Part shown: positions 19,850-28,201 of the stretch, in pieces
Numbering within the stretch: position 1 is the first letter of the stretch
Layout of the letters: the number at the start of each line of letters is the position of its first letter
NCBI GenBank assembly: GCA_913063495.1
Contig: CAJXXT010000017.1
Span: forward strand, 1 to 44,113
Length of the DNA: 44,113 nt
Direction: 5' to 3'
Source of the DNA: an uncultured Gammaproteobacteria bacterium
GTDB lineage: Bacteria; Pseudomonadota; Gammaproteobacteria; Pseudomonadales; Ketobacteraceae
Notes under the pieces: model-generated
The model's input: only the letters and a program-made list of their open reading frames with translations
The model's database searches: none
What the model was told of the DNA's origin: nothing
Made by a program: the position numbers and the translations under genes

Positions 19850-20365
19850 ATGACAGAGCAAACACAAACATCAGTTCAAGTTGAAAACAACGAACCAACG
19901 GGTATGTTGAAATGGCTGTGGTTATCGGGTCTGGTGGTAGTGCTAGATCAGATTACTAAAATAGCAATTAGTAATAGTTTTCAGATGTATGAGAAATTGG
20001 AAATTACGCCGTTTTTTAATCTTACACTAGCACACAATCCCGGCGCCGCATTCAGCTTTTTGGCAAATGAAGGTGGCTGGCAACGTTGGTTTTTTACAGC
20101 GATTGCTGTAGTGATTAGCGTAGTGCTAACGGTATGGTTGCACCGCTTACCAAAAGCAGATAAGTGGATGGGAATATGCTTAGCCTTGGTTCTTGGTGGT
20201 GCGATAGGTAATTTGATTGATCGAGTGGCGTATGGTTACGTTGTCGATTTTCTGTCATTTCATTGGGATGGAAATTACTTTCCCGCATTTAATGTGGCAG
20301 ATTCTGGTATCACGGTGGGTGCAATTATGATGGCAATTGATGTCATCCGAAACCCACAGAAGTAA
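19850..20365 (+). CDS. lspA: Lipoprotein signal peptidase (signal peptidase II)
   Basis: A 171-residue inner-membrane aspartyl protease that cleaves prolipoproteins such as BamD and the Lys-rich lipoprotein in this window. Four membrane helices are visible. The catalytic Asp residues lie in IDRVAYGYVVDF and FNVADSGITVG, and the AHNPGAAFSF motif is conserved. The ATG at 19850 (MTEQTQT) is chosen over an in-frame upstream start at 19808 that would overlap ileS; a weak GGTGG precedes it. The first ~20 residues are hydrophilic and not conserved. Confidence 0.96.
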   Translation: MTEQTQTSVQVENNEPTGMLKWLWLSGLVVVLDQITKIAISNSFQMYEKLEITPFFNLTLAHNPGAAFSFLANEGGWQRWFFTAIAVVISVVLTVWLHRLPKADKWMGICLALVLGGAIGNLIDRVAYGYVVDFLSFHWDGNYFPAFNVADSGITVGAIMMAIDVIRNPQK

Positions 20366-20387
20366 TAGCTGGTTAGACAGAGAGAGT

Positions 20388-20870
20388 ATGATGTCCTCAA
20401 AAGAAATAAATACAGTGATTGGCCCTGATAAACGTGTCACCTTGCATTTTTCCGTTGTGTTGCTTGATGGTACCGTAATGGACAGCACCAAAACCAAAGA
20501 GCCTGCAACCTTTGTTGTCGGTGACGGTAGTTTGTTGCCGGGATTTGAAAAGTCAATTTTTGGTTTAAAGGCCGGAGATAAGCGTTCAGTCGTACTAGAT
20601 GCGGAACAAGCATTTGGCCCATACAATGATGATAACTTACAGCGAATGCATCGTTCTAAGTTTAATGAAGATATGACGCTAGAACCAGGTGCTGTGATTT
20701 CGTTTGCCGACAAAAGCAAAGCCGAACTTCCAGGCGTGGTAAAAAGTGTTGAGCAAGAGCATGTTGTGATTGATTTTAATCACCCACTGGCTGGTAGAGA
20801 TATGACGTTTGAAGTGGAAATTATTAATGTTGTGGATGCTGGCAGTCAAGCTGTTCAGTTAATGTCATAA
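20388..20870 (+). CDS. fkpB: FKBP-type peptidyl-prolyl cis-trans isomerase (SlpA-like)
   Basis: About 160 residues. The FKBP fold begins at RVTLHFSVVLLDGTVMDST and includes FVVGDGSLLPGFEKSIFGLKAG; the insert-in-flap (IF) region typical of SlyD/SlpA follows (AFGPYNDDNLQRM). Unlike SlyD there is no His-rich metal tail. It acts as a folding catalyst or chaperone. Two adjacent ATGs (20388, 20391) follow a GAGAG SD. It sits between lspA and ispH, exactly where fkpB/slpA is found in E. coli and Pseudomonas. Confidence 0.95.
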   Translation: MMSSKEINTVIGPDKRVTLHFSVVLLDGTVMDSTKTKEPATFVVGDGSLLPGFEKSIFGLKAGDKRSVVLDAEQAFGPYNDDNLQRMHRSKFNEDMTLEPGAVISFADKSKAELPGVVKSVEQEHVVIDFNHPLAGRDMTFEVEIINVVDAGSQAVQLMS

Positions 20871-20918
20871 TTATAAATTCTGTAAATGTCCACGAAAAAT
20901 AGTGTATAGGGTGTAACG

Positions 20919-21860
20919 ATGAACTTGAAAATGGCAAATCCACGAGGTTTTTGTGCTGGCGTAGATAGAGCGATTGCTATCGTTAATCGTGCGCTTGATG
21001 TATTTGGTGAGCCTATTTATGTACGTCATGAAGTTGTGCATAACAAGTTTGTCGTTGATGGGTTGCGTGATCGCGGGGCTATTTTTGTTGATGAACTTCA
21101 CCAAGTGCCAGATGATTCTATTGTTATATTTAGTGCGCATGGTGTGTCGCAGAAGGTACAAAAAGAAGCAAAAGATCGTGGGTTAAAAGTGTTTGATGCC
21201 ACTTGCCCTTTGGTAACAAAAGTACATATGGAGGTGACAAAGTACGCGAATGATCACCGTGAATGTGTGTTGATTGGCCATGAGGGGCACCCAGAAGTCG
21301 AAGGTACTATGGGGCAGTATCACAGTGATAAGGGTGATATTTACTTGGTTGAAAATGTTCAGGATGTTGAACGGCTTTCGGTTCGTGACCCGGATCACTT
21401 TGCTTATGTTACTCAAACAACACTGTCAGTAGATGATACCTCGGATATTATTGATGCCTTGCGTGTTCGATTTCCTTTGATTGAAGGCCCGCGTAAAAAT
21501 GATATTTGTTATGCAACACAGAATAGGCAAGACGCCGTCAAAACATTAGCGTTAGAAAGTGATGTTGTACTTGTTGTAGGTTCTCCTAATAGCTCTAATT
21601 CAAATAGACTTCGTGAGTTAGCCGAACGTTGTGGGACAACCGCCTATTTGGTTGATAACCCAGGGGAATTGGAAAAAAAATGGGTGGATGGTGTAAATAC
21701 CGTCGGTGTTACAGCGGGCGCGTCGGCACCGGACGTGTTAGTGCAACAGGTTGTTGACCGATTGCGAGAGTGGGGGTGTACGGCCCCGTCAGAGCTAGAA
21801 GGCACTTTGGAGAATATTGTATTTTCTATGCCTAAGGAATTAAAAATCACCGAAGTCTAA
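20919..21860 (+). CDS. ispH: 4-hydroxy-3-methylbut-2-enyl diphosphate reductase
   Basis: A 313-residue iron-sulfur enzyme producing IPP and DMAPP in the last MEP-pathway step, which supplies IspB. The three cluster cysteines are visible in [19 protein letters not shown] and [16 protein letters not shown] and the NSSNSNRL substrate-binding segment are also present. An AGGGTG SD precedes the ATG. It is the last gene of the ribF-ispH row; a weak terminator-like hairpin follows. Confidence 0.97.
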   Translation: MNLKMANPRGFCAGVDRAIAIVNRALDVFGEPIYVRHEVVHNKFVVDGLRDRGAIFVDELHQVPDDSIVIFSAHGVSQKVQKEAKDRGLKVFDATCPLVTKVHMEVTKYANDHRECVLIGHEGHPEVEGTMGQYHSDKGDIYLVENVQDVERLSVRDPDHFAYVTQTTLSVDDTSDIIDALRVRFPLIEGPRKNDICYATQNRQDAVKTLALESDVVLVVGSPNSSNSNRLRELAERCGTTAYLVDNPGELEKKWVDGVNTVGVTAGASAPDVLVQQVVDRLREWGCTAPSELEGTLENIVFSMPKELKITEV

Positions 21861-21869
21861 GGATTAGGT

Positions 21870-21897
21870 TACTTCGTTAATATTGTGAAGTTTTTTT
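21870..21897 (+). terminator. Weak terminator-like hairpin after ispH
   Basis: ACTTC (21871-21875) pairs with GAAGT (21887-21891) and is followed by T7. The stem is short and AT-rich, so readthrough into pilE is likely. Confidence 0.4.
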
Positions 21898-21961
21898 ACG
21901 TTTTTTGATATATCTTTGTCCTTCATTGGTCTCTATTGGTGAGCCTACATGGAGGTATAAG

Positions 21962-22345
21962 ATGATTTGTAAAAAAGGATTTACGTTAATAGAGTTAATG
22001 GTTGTTGTTGCTGTTATTGCAATATTGGCATCCATAGCCATCCCTTCCTATATGCAAAACGTACAACGATCTGCGAGATCGGAAGCTATTGGCCATGTGT
22101 TAGAGCTTGCTTCAACGTTAAGTAAAGTTAAAGCAGTAACGATGAGTTATGACGCTGGCGATGGGGAAACCAATCATACTGATCGTTATCAGATTTCAGC
22201 AGCGCTTGATACCGATGGCGGTTTTGTTATTACCGCAACCCCTATAGCGCAACAGGCACAAGACCGATGTGGTGAGATTGTATATTACGCAGCTGGACTG
22301 TGGCTGTTTGGCGGTGGGCTCAGTTATGATGATTGTGTTAGTTGA
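21962..22345 (+). CDS. pilE: Type IV minor pilin PilE-like
   Basis: A 127-residue type IV pilin. The leader is short (MICKKG) and is cleaved before [24 protein letters not shown]; Phe1 and Glu5 of the mature protein are canonical. The rest is a small globular domain with two Cys near the end (DRCGEIV and DDCVS) that may form the D-region disulfide. The ATG at 21962 has GGAGG six bases upstream; the ORF's in-frame upstream part lacks an SD. It starts the minor pilin row and overlaps pilV through TGATG. Confidence 0.92.
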   Translation: MICKKGFTLIELMVVVAVIAILASIAIPSYMQNVQRSARSEAIGHVLELASTLSKVKAVTMSYDAGDGETNHTDRYQISAALDTDGGFVITATPIAQQAQDRCGEIVYYAAGLWLFGGGLSYDDCVS

Positions 22346-22902
22346 TGCCCGCTTTTTCGTCTGGCAAAGGCCTTACCTTAGGTTCAACGCTTGTTGAAGT
22401 TCTTGTGGCGTTAGTGGTATTAGGGATCGGCGTTATTGGTTTTTCTGCTATACAGCTACAGTCTGCTGCTGTGGTGAATGATGCCTATTATCGAACACAG
22501 GCAGTTGCGGTAGCGCAGGATGTTATTGAGCGAATTAGGGCAAACCCTCGGGGATGGCCCAGTCATTATGCGTCGAAGGAATGGCAAGGCAGTGATACTG
22601 TTGTAGTTAAATCTTGTGTTGCTAGCACTTTGCCGACGGGTTTGGCGAGTGGTTGTGATCAGGTAAATGATATTGCTGAGTTTGATCATTTTGAAGTGAG
22701 CCAGCAGTTGCGAGTTTCACTGCCGAAGGCAACGGTAAGTATTCATGGCTCCTGTGCTGGAGACGGTGGGGTGTCGTGTATTGATGTTACATGGGGCGAA
22801 GCAGACACGGACGTTCGCTGTTCTGTTGCGTGGGGTGGAATTGATGAGGTGATGGATCGCCGTTGTGTATCAGTGAACTTTATAGCATACCGTCAACAGT
22901 AA
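22345..22902 (+). CDS. pilV: Type IV minor pilin PilV-like
   Basis: About 185 residues. The prepilin motif is offset: the cleavage Gly is in TLG, giving mature STLVEVLVALVVLGIGVIG with Glu5. The following QLQSAAVVNDAYYRTQAVAVAQDVIERIRANP segment is typical of PilV (an R-I-R-A-N box). Six Cys in the globular part suggest disulfides. The ATG at 22345 shares bases with the pilE stop. PilV is a minor pilin needed to prime pilus assembly. Confidence 0.88.
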   Translation: MPAFSSGKGLTLGSTLVEVLVALVVLGIGVIGFSAIQLQSAAVVNDAYYRTQAVAVAQDVIERIRANPRGWPSHYASKEWQGSDTVVVKSCVASTLPTGLASGCDQVNDIAEFDHFEVSQQLRVSLPKATVSIHGSCAGDGGVSCIDVTWGEADTDVRCSVAWGGIDEVMDRRCVSVNFIAYRQQ

Positions 22903-22956
22903 GCCATTACTGTAATTTGAGGGAGGGATGTTTGTTGTCTATCAGGGAAGAGTTTT

Positions 22957-23721
22957 GTGAAATCGAAGCGGTCACATGTAAAGAAGATCTACGGTCAATC
23001 GCTTGTTGAATTAATGATTTCGTTAGCATTGGGTTTGGGTATTTCTGCGTTGGCGGTAGAGCTATACGTTGGGCATAGCGGAGCAGTAAACTTTCAGCGT
23101 TCGTTGTCATTAATGCAGGAACAAGGACGTTATGCGCAGGAGTTGTTATCGGCACAGTTGAAGTTGTCGGGTTATGCGGGTGTGAAAGGTGTTGTTAATT
23201 CGTTTGTGTTTTCGGGAGACACTGACGGTGAGCAGGATGTCTTGGAAATACAGATTGCAGGTGCAGGAACCGATTGTATGGGAGGGCCGTTGGCGACAAA
23301 CTCTCTTATACAGCGTAAGCGTTTTTACGTAAAAAATAACGTGTTGTATTGTTTTGACAGTGATGGCATACGTGCACCCATTGTTCAAAATGTAGATTCA
23401 TTTCAAGTGGTATATGGCGTTGACCTTGATGAATCCATTTTTTTTGACTCCGGTTATGGAAGCGCAGATGTTTATGTCGATGGATCAGCATTGCTTGCTG
23501 AGCCTTATGCAAATGTGGTGAGTGTTAAAGTGGCAATTGTTATTAAAAGTATGGGGTTTGTAGGGGGATCCCAAGACACAAATACCGCAAAAGAAGTATG
23601 GGTGTTGAATAGTTATGTGGAGGATCGATTTACCGCGTCGCCCGATGGATATCTGCGGCGATTATTTGTTAATACTACAGCATTAAGGAATTTTAAACGT
23701 TATGAAGGGAGTCAGTTGTAA
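22957..23721 (+). CDS. pilW: Type IV minor pilin PilW-like (GTG start)
   Basis: A 254-residue protein. A basic leader is followed by G-QSLVELMISLALGLGISA (Gln1, Glu5), the PilW-type N terminus, and then QEQGRYAQELLSAQLKLSGYAG, the conserved F/Y-A-x-x-x-L-x-x-x-L-x-x-x-G-Y region of PilW. The start codon is GTG at 22957 with AGGGAAGAG upstream. The end overlaps pilX by 20 bases, indicating coupling. Confidence 0.88.
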   Translation: MKSKRSHVKKIYGQSLVELMISLALGLGISALAVELYVGHSGAVNFQRSLSLMQEQGRYAQELLSAQLKLSGYAGVKGVVNSFVFSGDTDGEQDVLEIQIAGAGTDCMGGPLATNSLIQRKRFYVKNNVLYCFDSDGIRAPIVQNVDSFQVVYGVDLDESIFFDSGYGSADVYVDGSALLAEPYANVVSVKVAIVIKSMGFVGGSQDTNTAKEVWVLNSYVEDRFTASPDGYLRRLFVNTTALRNFKRYEGSQL

Positions 23722-24295
23722 TCAAACAAAGGGTGTCGTTTTACTCGTGGTATTGGTGCTGTTGTTGTCGGTAAGTTTGGCAGGTGTGTCATCGCTTCGA
23801 AATGGGATTTACCAGCAGCGAATGGTAAGCAATTCCCAAGTGGATGTGTTCTCGTTACAGGCAACCGAGTCTGCAATTAGTGCTGTGTTGGAGGAAGGGC
23901 AATTAATTGTTTCGCAACAGGGGGGTGATTCATATTTTAGGCAAGCGATGTCACAGGGAAAACAGGTTAATTGTTTTGACGGTAATAATTATTCTAAAAA
24001 ACAAGAGGATTGTAAAACGTTAGCTGTATTTGGTTCTGTCAATACAGTTAATCAGTCAATATCTAAGAAGGCTTCAGTTGGACAATTGTATTCCTATGCC
24101 GTTACTGAGCACCAAGGCGTTATGCCTGCGCCTGGATATGATGTTGGTCAGTTTGTATTTCATGTGTTTGATACAACGGGTGTTGGATATATCGGCAATA
24201 GCAATGGTGTGGACTCTGGGTATGAACACGCAAATACCCAGCGTTGGAAACGTTTTGGCGTAGTTTCAGGGTTTGATGCGCTAAAGCCTATATAA
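23702..24295 (+). CDS. pilX: Type IV minor pilin PilX-like
   Basis: A 197-residue protein. After TKG the mature N terminus is VVLLVVLVLLLSVSLAGVSSLR, with no Glu5, as is usual for PilX-type pilins. QQRMVSNSQVDVFSLQATES matches the conserved PilX helix end. PilX is a minor pilin in the priming complex that works with PilV, PilW and PilY1. It overlaps the pilW end. Confidence 0.87.
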   Translation: MKGVSCNQTKGVVLLVVLVLLLSVSLAGVSSLRNGIYQQRMVSNSQVDVFSLQATESAISAVLEEGQLIVSQQGGDSYFRQAMSQGKQVNCFDGNNYSKKQEDCKTLAVFGSVNTVNQSISKKASVGQLYSYAVTEHQGVMPAPGYDVGQFVFHVFDTTGVGYIGNSNGVDSGYEHANTQRWKRFGVVSGFDALKPI

Positions 24296-24353
24296 GGGAT
24301 TGTGTTTAGAGCGGTAATGTAATTGGTTAATATTTCAATGGATTGGAATAATC

Positions 24354-26573
24354 ATGCGTAGTGAAAACGGTTTGTTAGTGTGCTTTTTGTTGGTGAATTT
24401 GTGTGCGAGTTTGAGTGCTAGTTGGAGTGTAAGTGCAGACGATACCGATGTGTTTGTCAATGGATTGGATGGAGTTGCTTGCGAGCAGGCTCTAAGTGCC
24501 GCTCCGGTAACCCCCGTTAGTCAGCTAAACCCTTTTGAACATCAAAAAGAAATTTATTACCCGGTCTTTCAGCCCTCTTCTGAGTCTTACTGGCGTGGGA
24601 ATATAAAGCGCTATGAGTTGGGAGAAACTAAAGCAGGGAGGCGTAATATATTAAGTTACCTTGGTGGGGGACAGTCAAAATATGCGATTGGTGATTGTCC
24701 GGGAGAGGGCGAAGAATTTCAGCAATGCTTTTCTCACGGTAATGCTAATTCGCAAAGAGCGCGTAGCTGGTGGAATAATGCCCCTAGTGCGGATGGGGCA
24801 CTGGTTGTAGAGGGGGGCGCGGCTGCCCATATAGGTGAAGGTAGTTCACGAAATGTGTATGTTCAAACGTCTGCAACTGCATTAGTGCCGGCAGTTGATC
24901 TTCAATCAGGTCATTATTTCTTGGAGAAAAGCTATGGTTCCCCGTTGCATAGCAAACCATTGATTGTGGATTATGGTGAGGGAGAGGGCGGTGTTCGTCG
25001 GGTTCTTTTCTCCTCTACAAATGGCGGATTTATTCATGCGGTTGATGCAGAAACGGGTTCAGAATTGTCCGTTATATTTCCTAAAAGTTTGCAGCATAAT
25101 ATTTCAGCATATAAAAATAAGGGAAATGGTCGATTAGTTTATGGCATGGACGGGCAGTGGACTGTTTGGCGGCATGATGGCAATGCGGATGGGCGTATTG
25201 ATAGATCTAATGGCAAGGACTTTGTTTATTTATATGGGGGCATGAGACGCGGAGGACGAAACTTTTATGGTTTTGACATGACCGATCCTAAGCATCCTCA
25301 GATTCTTTTTGATATATCACCGAGTGTAGATTCCCGCTTTTCTCACCTGGGTCAGGTTTGGGCGAAGCCAACGTTAGCGTGGGTTAGAATTCCTAATGTT
25401 GCACAGCCTGTTGCTGTATTAATTATCGGTGGTGGTTACGATCCAAATTACGATCCAACTTACGCCTCAGGTTACGCCTCAGGTTACGACCAGAATTATG
25501 GGACTACTGTAAATGAGCATGCTGATGCGGAGTTGTCTTTTTGTGAAAATACAAAAGTGCAGTGTGGGAATCAGGTTTTTATGATATTGGCACAAAAGAA
25601 GGCTGGTGCTTATCGTGCTGGTGATGTTGTTTGGTGGTCATCTCAATCGGTAGGCAGTAGTCTTGTAAATCCAAAGATGAAGGACAGTGTGGTTGGACGT
25701 ATTCGAACACTTGATGAAGATGGTGACGGTTATTTTGATCGTTTTTATGTCGTTGATATTTCAGGGCGGGTGTTTGTCTATTCGTTTTCCCAGGTGTTAA
25801 CTAAAGAGAGGCACAAGCGAGATGTTAGTAACCTTTCAGTGTCGTTGTTGGCGAAACTAAATAGCATTAATAGGTCGCTGATTTCATCAGGAGTAGAGAG
25901 TAATGGCCGTTTTTTCTATGAAAGTCCTAGTCTGAGCGTAGGAAAGGATCGCTTGGGTTATTATCAGTTAATAACAATTGGCTCTGGGTGGCGAGCCAAC
26001 CCTTTGAGTAGAAAAACGAATGATGCATTTTTTGTGATAAAAGATCGTCCGTCTTTGGCAAGAGACCTCCCTTTATTCGCGAATGACTTTCCGGAGTATG
26101 GGGGGCATTTTTTTGCTGATAAAATTATGTTAAATGGCTTTCAGGTATCCCTATCAAAAGTTGGGGAGAAAGTGTTTGGTAGTTCATCTGTTATCAATAA
26201 CAGCGTGTTTTTTTCTACGTATATACCGGAAAAGACGAATAAGCCGTCAGGTTTGAACGTTTGCGGTCGGTATCGAGGTGGCGTTGCGTTATACGGTATC
26301 AATGTAGGGACAGGTTTGGGGGTGTTTAATTCCAAAGGAGGGATCTTGAACTCAGCGATAGGCGGATCCTATGTGCTGCGAGGTCTGGGGTTGTCATCTT
26401 TAGGCGATATTAATAGTGTTATGACGGGTAAGTCCTTGAGTTTGTTGTCTGGGTCTCAATTTGTTGGTGAGCTTGATGTCCCTCAAAACTTAGTTCATCG
26501 CTTATCGTGGCATGAGGCTGCCAGAGGGGGGAATGTGTTTCAGTTATTTCCTCGTGAGGAGGAAAAGAATTAA
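24354..26573 (+). CDS. pilY1: Short PilY1-type adhesin / pilus biogenesis protein
   Basis: A 739-residue secreted protein with a signal peptide (about 1-28). It matches the C-terminal beta-propeller region of PilY1: YGSPLHSKPLIVDYG, FSSTNGGFIHAVDAETG, DGQWTV, GGMRRGGRNFYGFDMTDP, SHLGQVWAKPTLA and IIGGGYDPN. The putative calcium site DEDGDGYFDRFYVVDISG (about residue 450-470) resembles the EF-hand-like loop that controls retraction in P. aeruginosa PilY1. At about residues 361-384 lies a run of Tyr-led four-residue units (see repeat). It is shorter than the ~1,160-residue P. aeruginosa protein and has no recognisable von Willebrand-A N-terminal domain. It converges with the pseudopilin gene, overlapping by four bases. 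Confidence 0.88.
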   Translation: MRSENGLLVCFLLVNLCASLSASWSVSADDTDVFVNGLDGVACEQALSAAPVTPVSQLNPFEHQKEIYYPVFQPSSESYWRGNIKRYELGETKAGRRNILSYLGGGQSKYAIGDCPGEGEEFQQCFSHGNANSQRARSWWNNAPSADGALVVEGGAAAHIGEGSSRNVYVQTSATALVPAVDLQSGHYFLEKSYGSPLHSKPLIVDYGEGEGGVRRVLFSSTNGGFIHAVDAETGSELSVIFPKSLQHNISAYKNKGNGRLVYGMDGQWTVWRHDGNADGRIDRSNGKDFVYLYGGMRRGGRNFYGFDMTDPKHPQILFDISPSVDSRFSHLGQVWAKPTLAWVRIPNVAQPVAVLIIGGGYDPNYDPTYASGYASGYDQNYGTTVNEHADAELSFCENTKVQCGNQVFMILAQKKAGAYRAGDVVWWSSQSVGSSLVNPKMKDSVVGRIRTLDEDGDGYFDRFYVVDISGRVFVYSFSQVLTKERHKRDVSNLSVSLLAKLNSINRSLISSGVESNGRFFYESPSLSVGKDRLGYYQLITIGSGWRANPLSRKTNDAFFVIKDRPSLARDLPLFANDFPEYGGHFFADKIMLNGFQVSLSKVGEKVFGSSSVINNSVFFSTYIPEKTNKPSGLNVCGRYRGGVALYGINVGTGLGVFNSKGGILNSAIGGSYVLRGLGLSSLGDINSVMTGKSLSLLSGSQFVGELDVPQNLVHRLSWHEAARGGNVFQLFPREEEKN
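25436..25507 (+). repeat. 12-bp tandem minisatellite inside pilY1
   Basis: Six consecutive 12-base units: TTACGATCCAAA, TTACGATCCAAC, TTACGCCTCAGG, TTACGCCTCAGG, TTACGACCAGAA, TTATGGGACTAC. The third and fourth are identical; the first five share TTACG, and the last is degenerate. They encode YDPN, YDPT, YASG, YASG, YDQN and YGTT right after the GG of the conserved GGYDPN propeller motif. The unit is a multiple of three, so copy-number change keeps the frame. Confidence 0.9.
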
Positions 26574-27145
26574 TACTTAAAAGCACTCTTGCAGGTGCTG
26601 TTTGTTTCCTTGTGTTGTTCTTGGGTTCGAACCCTTCCCATTTGGCTTACCAACAAGCGAACGGAGGTTGAAAGGTTTTCTCCTGAGGGGCAGGTAACAA
26701 TACTCCCCATCCGGCCTTTTAATGCGCCGAGTGGACTGTAGGTGAAGTAAGGTTGATTGCCGTGAAGGGTTGCGGATGATGTGCTTGGAAGAAAAGTAAC
26801 AATCTCATCATTTCCTGAAAATTCACGGTCGTGATTATTGTCAATAAATGCCATTACCCCAAGTTGCCATTGTTCGTCACATTGACTGCCATCGCTGCTG
26901 GGGCAGAGCGTGATAAACTTCCCTTGACTGATGGCTGTACCGCGAGCGAGTTGAAAAATATCAAAAACCGTATTGGCTTTACTCTCAATTTGAGAGCGGC
27001 TAACCAGGCTACCAAACGATGGCGCTGCAAAGGTGATGATTATCAGGGTTATGCTGATAACAACCATTAGCTCTAATAGAGAAAATGCAGAGATACTATT
27101 GGTTGATAGCTGCGGTGTTAGCTGTATGGGTTGTGGGGGTCTCAT
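26570..27145 (-). CDS. GspH/FimT-type pseudopilin (FimT/FimU-like), Ala at processing site
   Basis: About 191 residues. The hydrophobic prepilin segment is A-FSLLELMVVISITLIIITFAAPSFG: Glu5 is present (Glu25 of the precursor) but the residue before the cleavage site is Ala20, not Gly. The rest has the GspH/FimT domain, with ARGTAISQGKFITLCPSSDG and the C-terminal VRLLVSQMGRVRTQ. FimU/FimT is the minor pilin that joins the priming complex to the major pilin. It is on the opposite strand to pilE-pilY1, which is unusual. The ATG at 27145 has GGAAGAG upstream; earlier in-frame ATGs at 27172 and 27199 lack an SD. Confidence 0.83.
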   Translation of the reverse strand: MRPPQPIQLTPQLSTNSISAFSLLELMVVISITLIIITFAAPSFGSLVSRSQIESKANTVFDIFQLARGTAISQGKFITLCPSSDGSQCDEQWQLGVMAFIDNNHDREFSGNDEIVTFLPSTSSATLHGNQPYFTYSPLGALKGRMGSIVTCPSGENLSTSVRLLVSQMGRVRTQEQHKETNSTCKSAFKY

Positions 27146-27524
27146 CTCTCTTCCTTGAAAGTTGTTAAGCATAAAGAAGACAGTGATTAGGTAAGACAAT
27201 TCGATAAATTGAACCTATGAGGCGTTAAATATTTTGTAACATCCCTATTTATGTATAGGAAATGTAATATAGGGCAAATAAATTGGTTTTATAGTGGTAT
27301 TAGGTGACTGATTATTGTTAGAATCGCGCCGCAAAATAAGGAACATGTTTGTTTCGTTGTGGTCTGCACGCGAATTAGTTACTCACAAGGATTAGTGGGA
27401 ATAGTACACCCCCCCCCTCTATTTTTTGTTTGAAAATAGCCTTCTTCAACAAGGTGGCTTTCTAATGTCGCGTGTTTCATAAATCAATGATGATTAATTG
27501 TTAGTAGTAGCACTGGAGTGCGTA
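27146..27524. other. 379-base intergenic region with C9 tract
   Basis: I see no gene here. It holds the leader of the pseudopilin gene on one strand and of the outer-membrane protein gene on the other. A run of nine C (27409-27417) lies about 107 bases before the barrel gene's ATG. An imperfect inverted repeat (TTGTTTGAA/TTCAACAA) spans 27427-27453. I found no convincing -35/-10 pair. Confidence 0.6.
27409..27417 (+). repeat. Poly-C tract (C9)
   Basis: Nine consecutive C flanked by ATAGTACA and TCTATTTTTTG. It is the longest non-A/T homopolymer I noticed in the window and is intergenic. Such tracts can change length by slippage. Confidence 0.85.
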
Positions 27525-28145
27525 ATGAAAAAAGTAATTCTTGGAATAGCCGTAAGTGGCGCAATGGTTTTGGCAACTAATGTTTATGCTGGGCCGTATG
27601 CTGTCGCGTCTATTGGGCAAACTCAAATTGAATCAGATCTGGAGGTTGATTATTCTCCTGATATATTCCAATCTGCAAAAGACACGGATACATATTTTTC
27701 AATAGGTTTTGGATACTTGGTAAATAAAAACTTCTCTGTCGAAGTTGCATACAATGATTTCGGTGAAGGGAGTGATTCTGTTGCTAGTGATGGAATAGAT
27801 ACAATTTATCTTGATACTGAAATTTCTTCTTTGAGCGTGTCGGCTCAAGGTAGTGTTTTGTTTGGTGAAGCATTTTCGATTTTAGGTAGGATTGGGGCAG
27901 AGCGCTGGAATGCAGATTTTGATATAGGCATGAATGGTTTTGATTTTTATGATAATGATGATTCTGGTGTTGACCTCTTTTATGGAATAGGCGCGTCTTA
28001 TGCACTCAATAAAAGTCTATCCATAGTCGCACGGTATGATGTCCATAAGATGGATGCTTCTGATACGCTTTCTTATGCTGGGGTTAAGGCAAATTTTGAT
28101 GTGGATTTAGAAGTGTTTAGTTTAGGTGCGCAATTAACTTTTTAA
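27525..28145 (+). CDS. Small outer-membrane beta-barrel protein
   Basis: A 206-residue protein with a signal peptide ending NVYA (cleavage about residue 22-23), then alternating amphipathic strands: YAVASIGQTQIE, YFSIGFGYLVNKNFSVEVAYNDFG, LSVSAQGSVLFG, FSILGRIGAERW, LFYGIGASYALNKSLSIVARYDVHKM. The final FSLGAQLTF has a terminal Phe as required for BAM-assisted insertion. This fits the 8-stranded OmpA/Opa-like family (outer membrane protein beta-barrel domain). Loops are rich in Asp and Ser. The start at 27525 has a GGAG SD six bases upstream. It converges with pilR, across a shared terminator. Confidence 0.85.
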   Translation: MKKVILGIAVSGAMVLATNVYAGPYAVASIGQTQIESDLEVDYSPDIFQSAKDTDTYFSIGFGYLVNKNFSVEVAYNDFGEGSDSVASDGIDTIYLDTEISSLSVSAQGSVLFGEAFSILGRIGAERWNADFDIGMNGFDFYDNDDSGVDLFYGIGASYALNKSLSIVARYDVHKMDASDTLSYAGVKANFDVDLEVFSLGAQLTF

Positions 28146-28151
28146 GTTTGT

Positions 28152-28190
28152 AAATGAGAGCCCTGCGTTTTTTACGGGGCTCTCATTTTA
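28152..28190. terminator. Terminator between the barrel gene and pilR
   Basis: AAATGAGAGCCC (28152-28163) pairs perfectly with GGGCTCTCATTT (28177-28188) around a 13-base loop. ATTTTA flanks it on one side and TAAAT on the other, so it probably works in both directions. Confidence 0.82.
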
Positions 28191-28201
28191 AATGATCTTG
28201 A

